A stretch of 23,073 nucleotides of DNA. Origin: a virus. Shown here in pieces: positions 1 to 4,137 of the stretch. How positions within the stretch are numbered: the first letter of the stretch is position 1; every line of letters starts with the position of its first letter. The stretch lies in the IMG/VR virus record IMGVR_UViG_3300023184_000542, positions 1 through 23,073 of that record. The stretch is one strand, 5' to 3'. The notes beneath the pieces are model-generated. The model searched no databases. It was not told where the DNA came from and saw only the letters and a list, made by a program, of their open reading frames with translations. The position numbers and the translations under genes were made by a program.

Positions 1-48
1 CGTTGGCTAGACAATGACTAGATACCTCACCTGCCACATTTTAGTTAT

Positions 49-123
49 TCCAGTGTAGCACAGCGGTAGTGCAGTTGACTGTTAATCAATTGGTCGTAGG
101 TTCGATCCCTGCCACTGGAGCCA
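49..123 (+). tRNA. tRNA-Asn (GUU)
   Basis: The cloverleaf closes with acceptor TCCAGTG/CACTGGA, discriminator G and encoded CCA. The anticodon loop CTGTTAA gives GUU. It is the first complete gene of the tRNA array, followed 5 nt later by tRNA-Tyr. Confidence 0.95.
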
Positions 124-128
124 ATTTT

Positions 129-215
129 GGAGATGTGTGCCGAGCGGCGAAGGCAGCTGACTGTAAATCAGTGACATCAGAAACACCGTAGGTTCGATTC
201 CTACCGTCTCCACCA
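129..215 (+). tRNA. tRNA-Tyr (GUA), class II
   Basis: Acceptor GGAGATG pairs with CGTCTCC, followed by A and encoded CCA. The loop CTGTAAA gives anticodon GUA, and the long variable arm fits a bacterial tRNA-Tyr. Confidence 0.95.
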
Positions 216-220
216 AACCT

Positions 221-295
221 GCCTGGTTAGCTCAGGGGTAGAGCAACGCCTTTACACGGCGAAGGTCCGCGGTTCGAAACCGTGACCAGGTACCA
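221..295 (+). tRNA. tRNA-Val (UAC)
   Basis: Acceptor GCCTGGT pairs with ACCAGGT, with a G-U first pair, then A and encoded CCA. The loop TTTACAC gives anticodon UAC. Confidence 0.95.
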
Positions 296-316
296 TTTTA
301 ATATTTGAAAGATTTT

Positions 317-580
317 ATGAATTATTTACCCTTAGGAAAAAAATTAATTGTCAAAGATACAGAACGCGAAGATACAACAGATAGTGGTATCTATGTAGGC
401 AAGACTTTGGCAGACCCAAGAGCAAAGACAGGAACTGTAATTGCAATTGGTCCAGATGTTAAGGATGTCAAAGTCGGCGATATTGTTTATTTGCAATGGT
501 CAAGTATTAAAACAGTTAAAGATGGCGATACATATTTAGGTGTTATTACCGAAGATGATGTACTTGCAGTCTTAGAATAA
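317..580 (+). CDS. GroES-like co-chaperonin
   Basis: An 87-aa protein with the GroES chaperonin-10 layout. An N-terminal strand (LPLGKKLIVK) is followed by a mobile-loop segment carrying S-G-I-Y-V, the equivalent of the GroEL-binding G-G-I-V-L. Next come a T-G-T-V-I-A-I-G-P strand, the V-K-V-G-D-I-V signature, and a C-terminal E-D-D-V-L-A-V-L-E closely like GroES. In T4-like phages a co-chaperonin of this type (gp31) replaces host GroES for folding the major capsid protein, so that role is likely here. I chose ATG at 317; the frame also opens at TTG 305, adding four residues. The gene lies between tRNA-Val and tRNA-Arg and ends 5 nt before the latter, so it probably shares their transcript. 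GroES homology is clear; capsid-folding use is inference. Confidence 0.9.
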   Translation: MNYLPLGKKLIVKDTEREDTTDSGIYVGKTLADPRAKTGTVIAIGPDVKDVKVGDIVYLQWSSIKTVKDGDTYLGVITEDDVLAVLE

Positions 581-585
581 AATTC

Positions 586-660
586 CTGGCGTTAGTTCAA
601 CGGATAGAACAGTAGCCTTCTAAGCTATTAATAGAGGTTCGATTCCTCTACGCCGGACCA
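586..660 (+). tRNA. tRNA-Arg (UCU)
   Basis: Acceptor CTGGCGT pairs with ACGCCGG, then A and encoded CCA. The loop CTTCTAA gives UCU, which reads AGA, a codon used heavily in the late genes of this window. Confidence 0.93.
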
Positions 661-668
661 AGTTATGT

Positions 669-742
669 TGGGGGTTAGTGTAGCGGTAACACTACAGACT
701 TTGACTCTGTCATCACTGGTTCGATCCCAGTACCCTCTGCCA
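669..742 (+). tRNA. tRNA-Gln (UUG)
   Basis: The loop CTTTGAC gives anticodon UUG. The acceptor TGGGGGT/ACCCTCT is closed except for a U1-U72 mismatch. G73 and CCA are encoded. A weak 1-72 pair is a normal tRNA-Gln trait (U1-A72 in E. coli). Confidence 0.93.
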
Positions 743-747
743 AATAA

Positions 748-764
748 CCGAGCATTTGACTCGG
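748..764 (+). other. small hairpin overlapping a -35 box
   Basis: CCGAG and CTCGG form a 5-bp stem that overlaps the TTGACT -35 element at 756-761. It has no following T-run, so it is not an intrinsic terminator. Confidence 0.35.
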
Positions 765-784
765 ATTCAAAAAGATGTTATAAT
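756..784 (+). promoter_or_regulatory. sigma70-type promoter
   Basis: TTGACT at 756-761 and TATAAT at 779-784 are separated by exactly 17 bp. It lies 20 bp upstream of the 45-aa gene at 804 and would also drive the downstream tRNAs. Confidence 0.88.
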
Positions 785-803
785 AGTGTTTTAGGAGATA
801 AAG

Positions 804-941
804 ATGAAGCACAAGATAATCGTCAAGCAACGTAACCCCTTCGTTGTTTTGACATTAAAAAGAAAAGCGGGTAGCCATCGTAAGCCATTCAAGGCAATGC
901 GAAAGGCACAAAATCAAGTACCTTTAGGGGGTATAACTTAA
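804..941 (+). CDS. small basic conserved phage protein (45 aa)
   Basis: A 45-residue, strongly basic protein behind a consensus promoter and a good ribosome site (AGGAG at 793-797, seven bases before the ATG). The core R-N-P-F-V-V followed by R-K-A-G-S-H-R-K-P-F-K-A is a pattern I recognise from short phage and proteobacterial proteins of unknown function. I know of no assigned activity; the charge suggests nucleic-acid binding (inference). The stop codon (939-941) lies inside tRNA-Lys, which starts at 927, so 15 nt are shared. Maturation of the tRNA 5' end would therefore remove the mRNA stop codon. Confidence 0.75.
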   Translation: MKHKIIVKQRNPFVVLTLKRKAGSHRKPFKAMRKAQNQVPLGGIT

Positions 942-1001
942 CGGCTAAAGTAGTAGGCTTTTAACCTATTAATCAGAGTTCGATTCTCTGTGCCCCTACC
1001 A
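927..1001 (+). tRNA. tRNA-Lys (UUU)
   Basis: The loop CTTTTAA gives UUU. The D-stem ACTT/AAGT and the acceptor GGGGGTA/TGCCCCT (with G-U pairs) close fully, then A and encoded CCA. The 5' 15 nt double as the end of the upstream 45-aa coding region. Confidence 0.93.
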
Positions 1002-1064
1002 TATAAAAGCACATCGTAAAGTATTCGATACGAAAGCTGGCCAGGCTGGTGTGCTTCTATATGG
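999..1064 (+). ncRNA. long-stem structured RNA element between tRNA-Lys and tRNA-Arg
   Basis: Bases 999-1013 pair with 1050-1064 in a 15-bp stem with a single A-C mismatch. Inside are a TCGTA/TACGA hairpin (about 1014-1033) and the palindrome CTGGCCAG. The 5' strand of the stem starts with the CCA of tRNA-Lys, so the helix would compete with or guide processing of that tRNA's 3' end. It has no coding potential. It could be a processing spacer or a small stable RNA comparable to T4 RNAs C and D (inference). Confidence 0.55.
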
Positions 1065-1071
1065 TAAATAG

Positions 1072-1148
1072 CGGTCCTTAACTCAACTGGATAGAGTGCT
1101 GGTCTTCGAAACCAGAAGTTAGGAGTTCGAATCTTCTAGGGCCGGCCA
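1072..1148 (+). tRNA. tRNA-Arg (UCG)
   Basis: Acceptor CGGTCCT pairs with AGGGCCG, then G73 and encoded CCA. The D-stem is ACTC/GAGT, and the stem CTGGT/ACCAG around loop CTTCGAA gives UCG. Confidence 0.92.
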
Positions 1149-1153
1149 GATAT

Positions 1154-1228
1154 GGAGTTGTTAGTTTAGTGGTAAAACCGCGGGTTGTGATTCCGCTATC
1201 ACGAGTTCGATTCTCGTACATCTCCCCA
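1154..1228 (+). tRNA. tRNA-His (GUG)
   Basis: The loop TTGTGAT gives GUG. An encoded G-1 (1154) can face C73, the hallmark of bacterial tRNA-His. The acceptor has one U-U mismatch at pair 4-69, and CCA is encoded. Confidence 0.92.
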
Positions 1229-1230
1229 AT

Positions 1231-1306
1231 GCCAAGATAGCTCAGTTGGTAGAGCACCGGATTGAAAATCCGGGTGTGGGCGGTTCGATCCCGTCTCTTG
1301 GTACCA
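1231..1306 (+). tRNA. tRNA-Phe (GAA)
   Basis: Acceptor GCCAAGA pairs with TCTTGGT, with A73 and encoded CCA. The loop TTGAAAA gives GAA. Confidence 0.95.
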
Positions 1307-1315
1307 TATATAATA

Positions 1316-1407
1316 GGAAGGTAATGCAGGTGGGATGGTCCGCCGACTGGCCTTGAAAACCAGGTTCTCAGAAATGGGATGGAGTTCGACTCTTCTGCCT
1401 TCCGCCA
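1316..1407 (+). tRNA. tRNA-Ser (UGA), class II
   Basis: Acceptor GGAAGGT pairs with GCCTTCC, with G73 and encoded CCA. The loop CTTGAAA gives UGA. The long variable arm is as expected for tRNA-Ser; pair 31-39 is a C-A mismatch. Confidence 0.9.
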
Positions 1408-1434
1408 TTTTTACTTTAGCTAAAGGATTATAAT

Positions 1435-1719
1435 ATGTCCCATGAACAAGATAAGTTTAAACATAGCAAGCGTTTACATGAGGATGATATACATATTAAT
1501 AGGCAAGTAAAAATTGCCAAATCCGCAGGAATGGATGTAAAAGAACCGCACAAGTTTGCGAAGCATCATGCAATGGATTGTGGCAATCCTAAGTGTATCT
1601 TATGTTCTAATCCTAGAAAAATTTATAAAGAAAAAACAATTCAAGAAAAAAGATTTGAACAAGATATGGAGAAACAAATATTGGAGATTGGGCAGGATGG
1701 TAATGCAGCAGATTGCTAA
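1435..1719 (+). CDS. conserved phage protein with a Cys pair motif (94 aa)
   Basis: A hydrophilic protein of 94 residues. Its centre reads C-G-N-P-K-C-I-L-C-S-N-P-R-K, followed by the conserved tail E-K-T-I-Q-E-K-R-F. This compact set of three cysteines plus upstream histidines (K-H-H-A-M-D-C) suggests a small metal site. I recognise the block from short phage and bacterial proteins of unknown function. The A/T-rich leader before the ATG at 1435 carries AAAGGA as a ribosome site. The last 37 nt overlap tRNA-Ser(GCU), and the TAA stop is formed by the tRNA's anticodon loop. This repeats the overlap seen for the 45-aa gene. Confidence 0.75.
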   Translation: MSHEQDKFKHSKRLHEDDIHINRQVKIAKSAGMDVKEPHKFAKHHAMDCGNPKCILCSNPRKIYKEKTIQEKRFEQDMEKQILEIGQDGNAADC

Positions 1720-1771
1720 TCTGTCATCGTAGTGATACGGTGAGTGGGTTCGACTCCCACAGTCTCCGCCA
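1683..1771 (+). tRNA. tRNA-Ser (GCU), class II
   Basis: Acceptor GGAGATT pairs with AGTCTCC, with G73 and encoded CCA. The loop TTGCTAA gives GCU, with a long variable arm. It overlaps the end of the upstream coding region. Confidence 0.94.
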
Positions 1772-1780
1772 AATTTAAAA

Positions 1781-1897
1781 GGCCCTTTACTGCAGAGTCC
1801 ACAGGCCCAACCTGCAGAGTAGTGTGAATACTTGGGACGAACGGGAACATCACTGACTAGGGTCCAATCCTATGAGGTGTCAGTACTAGGGCCGCCA
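1781..1897 (+). ncRNA. 117-nt tRNA-like RNA with GCCA 3' end
   Basis: The ends pair as an acceptor-like stem GGCCCT (1781-1786)/AGGGCC (1888-1893), followed by a G and CCA exactly as in the neighbouring tRNAs. Inside are CTGCAG (1790-1795)/CTGCAG (1812-1817) and a 7-nt-loop hairpin AGTA/TACT (1818-1832). A nested arm ACTGAC (1852-1857)/GTCAGT (1879-1884) encloses TAGG-GTCCAAT-CCTA, whose seven-base loop resembles a T-loop. Loop bases CCCAA (1807-1811) can also pair with TTGGG (1832-1836), a possible pseudoknot. It is not a canonical tRNA and has no open reading frame. It probably matures by the same RNase P/Z route as the tRNAs around it. Function unknown; T4 stable RNAs C and D are the nearest conceptual parallel. 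Confidence 0.65.
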
Positions 1898-1899
1898 AC

Positions 1900-1991
1900 A
1901 CCTCGATAGTTTAATGGTAAAACGGCGGATTTATATCCCGTAAGCAACAGATAATTGGTTCATCCGAGTTCGAATCTCGGTCGAGGTACCA
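1900..1991 (+). tRNA. tRNA with UAU anticodon, probably Ile, long variable arm
   Basis: Acceptor ACCTCGA/TCGAGGT, D-stem GTTT/AAAC and T-stem CCGAG/CTCGG all close, with A73 and encoded CCA. The loop TTTATAT gives UAU (Ile, AUA codons). The variable region is 22 nt, unusual for tRNA-Ile, and pair 31-39 is an A-C mismatch. Identity is therefore less secure than the fold. Confidence 0.75.
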
Positions 1992-1994
1992 TAC

Positions 1995-2069
1995 GGATAT
2001 GTAGCATAATGGTAGTGCACCTCCTTCATACGGAGTAAGGTGGTAGTTCGACTCTACTCATATCCACCA
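1995..2069 (+). tRNA. tRNA with CAU anticodon (Met or Ile2)
   Basis: Acceptor GGATATG pairs with CATATCC, with A73 and encoded CCA. The D-stem is GCAT/GTGC, and the loop TTCATAC gives CAU. Whether C34 is lysidinylated (Ile) or not (Met) cannot be told from sequence alone. Confidence 0.9.
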
Positions 2070-2075
2070 GTTTAT

Positions 2076-2149
2076 AGCGGGGAGGTCTAGTGACCCGAAG
2101 AGTCTCATAAGCTCTATCGAGGGTGGTGCGAATCCATCCCCCGCATCCA
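2076..2149 (+). tRNA. atypical CAU tRNA, initiator-like acceptor
   Basis: A six-pair GCGGGG/CCCCGC acceptor with unpaired A1 and A72, loop CTCATAA, and encoded CCA. The unpaired 1-72 position and the acceptor sequence resemble initiator tRNA. The three G-C pairs of an initiator anticodon stem are absent (AGAGT/GCTCT), the D-arm shrinks to GGTC-TAGT-GACC, the T-loop is TGCGAAT, and base 73 is U. It may be a divergent or degenerate tRNA. Confidence 0.65.
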
Positions 2150-2153
2150 TTAT

Positions 2154-2234
2154 GCCCCTGTAGACAAATTGGCAAAGTCGTCTCTCTCAAAAGGAGAAAT
2201 TTTAATGCGAGTTCAAATCTCGCCAGGGGCACCA
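2154..2234 (+). tRNA. tRNA-Leu (CAA)
   Basis: Acceptor GCCCCTG pairs with CAGGGGC, with A73 and encoded CCA. The stem TCTCT/GGAGA around loop CTCAAAA gives CAA. The variable region of 9 nt is short for a tRNA-Leu. The 3' part is antisense to the end of the J-domain gene. Confidence 0.88.
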
Positions 2235-2800
2235 GGCAGAGCAATTCTTTCTACAAGACCATATTCATAGTCTTTTAAAATCTCTATCACTAGATCACAA
2301 ATTTTAATACGACGAGAAAAATCTTCGTGTTCTCTATTTCGTTGTTCTATTTGTTTTTGAACTTGATCTAATAGTAGATTTTGTTTTTGGTGTTTTGCAT
2401 TTATTCTAATTACTACTTTTTGTAATTTTTCTAAATGCTTATCGCAAGTATTAATATTGGCAAACATATCTTGTCGTATTTTAGTAGCTTCTAAGTGCAT
2501 AATGCTTACTAAATTATCTTGTTCTGCTTCAAACGAAGGTACAATAGCTGCCATCATTTGAGCAATATGATCTAGTGCGGCATTTCTAATTGCAAGATTA
2601 GACTCTGCATCGCCTGACATATCGTACCCTTTTCTTCGGATAGGATCAGATAAAATTTCATACGCTTCTTTTATGCGTTTAAATTTTTCTTCATCTCCTC
2701 CTTTATCGGGATGATGTATCATCGCGAGAGATCTAAATTTTAATTTGATCTCTTCTTCGGTTGCGTCTATAGAGACTTCTAGTTCAAGATAAGGATCCAT
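2213..2800 (-). CDS. J-domain (DnaJ-like) protein with coiled-coil tail
   Basis: A 195-aa protein whose first ~65 residues are a J-domain. The L-x-L-x-x-x-A-T-x-x-E-I-K helix leads to the H30-P31-D32 catalytic tripeptide and D-K-G-G, then F-K-R-I-K-E-A-Y-E-I-L-S-D. J-domains stimulate Hsp70 (DnaK) ATPase. The rest (about 70-190) is charged and helical, probably coiled coil, with no Gly/Phe stretch or zinc fingers, so it is a specialised J-protein rather than a full DnaJ. It is the only clear minus-strand gene in the window. Its final codons and stop are read antisense through the 3' end of tRNA-Leu (22-nt overlap). It might direct host DnaK to phage substrates (inference). Confidence 0.88.
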   Translation of the reverse strand: MDPYLELEVSIDATEEEIKLKFRSLAMIHHPDKGGDEEKFKRIKEAYEILSDPIRRKGYDMSGDAESNLAIRNAALDHIAQMMAAIVPSFEAEQDNLVSIMHLEATKIRQDMFANINTCDKHLEKLQKVVIRINAKHQKQNLLLDQVQKQIEQRNREHEDFSRRIKICDLVIEILKDYEYGLVERIALPGAPGEI

Positions 2801-2845
2801 ATTTTAAGATATATAATAATATCATTTATTTATTAGGAGATAAAA

Positions 2846-3115
2846 ATGTCTGACGGCGGAAAAGGATCAAAGGCTAGGCCACTTAGTATAACACAAGAGC
2901 AATATGATAACAGATGGAATTATATTTTTCAGCGTGATAAAAGAGAATATGAAGATGCTAAAATAGAAGATGAAGCATTTTTAGCAATACAAAGTCAAAA
3001 AGATATTGATTTGACAAATAAAAAAAATAACACTGGTACAGATAAAGATGAATACTATGATGTTATAACGACAGAAGAATGCCTAATGGCAATATACAAA
3101 GATAATATCTCGTAA
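2846..3115 (+). CDS. conserved phage protein, M-S-D-G-G-K-G-S type (89 aa)
   Basis: A hydrophilic 89-aa protein starting M-S-D-G-G-K-G-S-K-A-R-P, followed by N-R-W-N-Y-I-F. I recognise this N-terminal block from many short phage proteins of unknown function. A strong ribosome site (TAGGAG, 2834-2839) precedes the ATG. Residues 35-80 are mostly charged. The stop codon (3113-3115) is made by bases 7-9 of tRNA-Trp, which begins at 3107, giving another overlap between coding sequence and tRNA. It is divergent from the J-domain gene, from which an AT-rich 45-bp gap separates it. Confidence 0.8.
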   Translation: MSDGGKGSKARPLSITQEQYDNRWNYIFQRDKREYEDAKIEDEAFLAIQSQKDIDLTNKKNNTGTDKDEYYDVITTEECLMAIYKDNIS

Positions 3116-3180
3116 GTGTTATGGTAGCACATCAGTCTCCAAAACTGAGGGCGGGGGTTCGACTCCCTCACGGGATGCCA
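3107..3180 (+). tRNA. tRNA-Trp (CCA)
   Basis: Acceptor ATCTCGT pairs with ACGGGAT, D-stem GTGT/GCAC, stem TCAGT/ACTGA with loop CTCCAAA giving CCA, then G73 and encoded CCA. The first nine bases overlap the upstream coding region. Confidence 0.94.
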
Positions 3181-3203
3181 AATAATTTTGAACAATCAAA
3201 CGG

Positions 3204-3232
3204 TTGACAAAATTTACGAAAGGTGTTATAAT
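3204..3232 (+). promoter_or_regulatory. consensus sigma70 promoter
   Basis: A perfect TTGACA (3204-3209) and TATAAT (3227-3232) with a 17-bp spacer. Transcription should start near 3240, just before tRNA-Gly, and run into the YkuK-like and Ro-like genes. Confidence 0.93.
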
Positions 3233-3249
3233 AGACACATAGGTTAAAT

Positions 3250-3323
3250 GCGGGTATGATGTAAAGGTAACCTGAAACCTTGCCAAGGTTTATTTGCGAG
3301 TTCGATTCTCGCTACCCGCTCCA
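3250..3323 (+). tRNA. tRNA-Gly (GCC)
   Basis: Acceptor GCGGGTA pairs with TACCCGC, with U73 and encoded CCA. The stem AAACC/GGTTT around loop TTGCCAA gives GCC. Confidence 0.94.
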
Positions 3324-3338
3324 GTATTGAGGAATACT

Positions 3339-3821
3339 ATGAAAAAAATCGATATGGCAGAAGTAACAGCTTACTTAGCAGCACAAAGCCCAGAGACTAA
3401 AATCTATCTAGGTGCTGATTCCGAGCGTTACAAGCGAAATGGAAAATGGTATGCAGATTATACTCTTGCAATTGTTGTCCACATCGATGGACGTCATGGT
3501 TGTAAGATTTTTGGTGAAGTACAAACCGAAGTTGATTTCGATGCAAAGGCAGGTAAACCATCTATGCGTCTAATGAACGAGGTGTACAAAGTCGCAGAAC
3601 TGTATCACAAACTTGTGGATGCGGATGTAATTGGTGACAAAGAAGTCCAAATACATCTTGACATTAATCCTCAAGAATGTTATAATAGTTCTATAGTAAT
3701 ACAGCAAGCAGTTGGCTATATCAAAGGTATGTGTAATGTAGTACCAATGGTTAAACCAAATGCATTTGCAGCAAGCTATGCCGCAGATAGACTGAAAGAG
3801 GTTATGGCAATGGCAGCATAA
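3339..3821 (+). CDS. YkuK/DUF458-type RNase H-like protein
   Basis: A 160-aa protein of the DUF458 (B. subtilis YkuK-like) family, which has an RNase H-like fold. Visible acidic residues in fold order are D27 in L-G-A-D-S-E, E81 in M-N-E-V-Y-K, D108 in H-L-D-I-N-P, and D150 in Y-A-A-D-R. The G-Y-I-K-G-M and K-P-N-A-F-A-A-S-Y blocks are typical. A four-acid set like this would support two-metal nuclease chemistry, but activity of the family is not firmly established. The frame is open upstream into tRNA-Gly; I placed the start at the ATG preceded by TGAGGAA (3328-3334). The gene is followed by the 220-nt structured RNA and the Ro-like gene, suggesting an RNA-handling module (inference). Confidence 0.85.
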   Translation: MKKIDMAEVTAYLAAQSPETKIYLGADSERYKRNGKWYADYTLAIVVHIDGRHGCKIFGEVQTEVDFDAKAGKPSMRLMNEVYKVAELYHKLVDADVIGDKEVQIHLDINPQECYNSSIVIQQAVGYIKGMCNVVPMVKPNAFAASYAADRLKEVMAMAA

Positions 3822-3828
3822 AAGTTTT

Positions 3829-4048
3829 GGGATGGGTACAGCACTCTAAAATACTAACGTACTAAGAGTTGTCACTATAGGAGGAAACACCGTAAGGTGT
3901 CAATTACGTGACTAGGCAACAAAGCCGAATTAAATAGTGACTCTGGAAAGACAGAAAAAATGATAGTAGCCTATCGGGTTTCAGTGGGTCTTACCGAAAG
4001 GAGCACTGGGGTTAGAGTAAACCAAATTAATACTAGACCGTCCATCCC
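3829..4048 (+). ncRNA. 220-nt multi-helix structured RNA upstream of the Ro-like gene
   Basis: The ends close as GGGATGG (3829-3835)/CCATCCC (4042-4048). Inside I can trace ACTCT/AGAGT (3843-3869) and GTCACTAT (3871-3878)/ATAGTGAC (3934-3941). The latter encloses ACACC-GTAA-GGTGT (3887-3900) and GGC/GCC (3915-3926). Beyond it are GATAG-TAGC-CTATC (3962-3975) and a compound arm GGTTT/AAACC (3977-4023) over CAGTG/CACTG with a CC-GAAA-GG tip. Two GNRA tetraloops (GUAA, GAAA) and an end-to-end closing stem are strong signs of a folded RNA. No open reading frame of note crosses it. It matches no RNA class I can name. Its place directly before a Ro-like RNA-binding protein gene makes a Y-RNA-like partner a reasonable hypothesis. 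Confidence 0.75.
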
Positions 4049-4057
4049 GTTGTATTT

Positions 4058-4117
4058 AGGTTAGGTTCAGCAAATAAAAAGCATTCAACTTGTAATTGAA
4101 AACGCAAAAACTAACCT
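4058..4117 (+). ncRNA. T-armless tRNA-like hairpin in the leader of the Ro-like gene
   Basis: AGGTTAG (4058-4064) pairs with CTAACCT (4111-4117), a 7-bp acceptor-like stem. An internal 5-bp stem TTCAA/TTGAA (4084-4100) carries loop CTTGTAA, which is a proper anticodon-loop shape with U33, UGU (Thr) and A37. There is no T-arm, no convincing D-stem and no CCA. It ends 20 nt before the ATG of the Ro-like gene. It may be a decayed tRNA-Thr, a tRNA-mimic bound by the Ro-like protein, or a leader control element. Confidence 0.5.
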
Positions 4118-4137
4118 GTTGTTTAAAGGAAAATATT

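Noticed and set aside
1199-1408. Minus-strand frame of 69 aa
   Set aside because: It is antisense to tRNA-His, tRNA-Phe and tRNA-Ser genes; shadow only.
2026-2244. Minus-strand frame of 72 aa
   Set aside because: It is antisense to three tRNAs; spurious tRNA-derived frame of a kind often misannotated.
3294-3338. Upstream extension of the YkuK-like gene
   Set aside because: The extra residues are translated tRNA-Gly sequence; the ATG at 3339 has the good ribosome site.
3829-4048. RNase P RNA
   Set aside because: GAGGAAA and ACAGAAA-like strings occur, but the conserved 3' P4 strand and the overall order of conserved regions are missing, and the RNA is too short.
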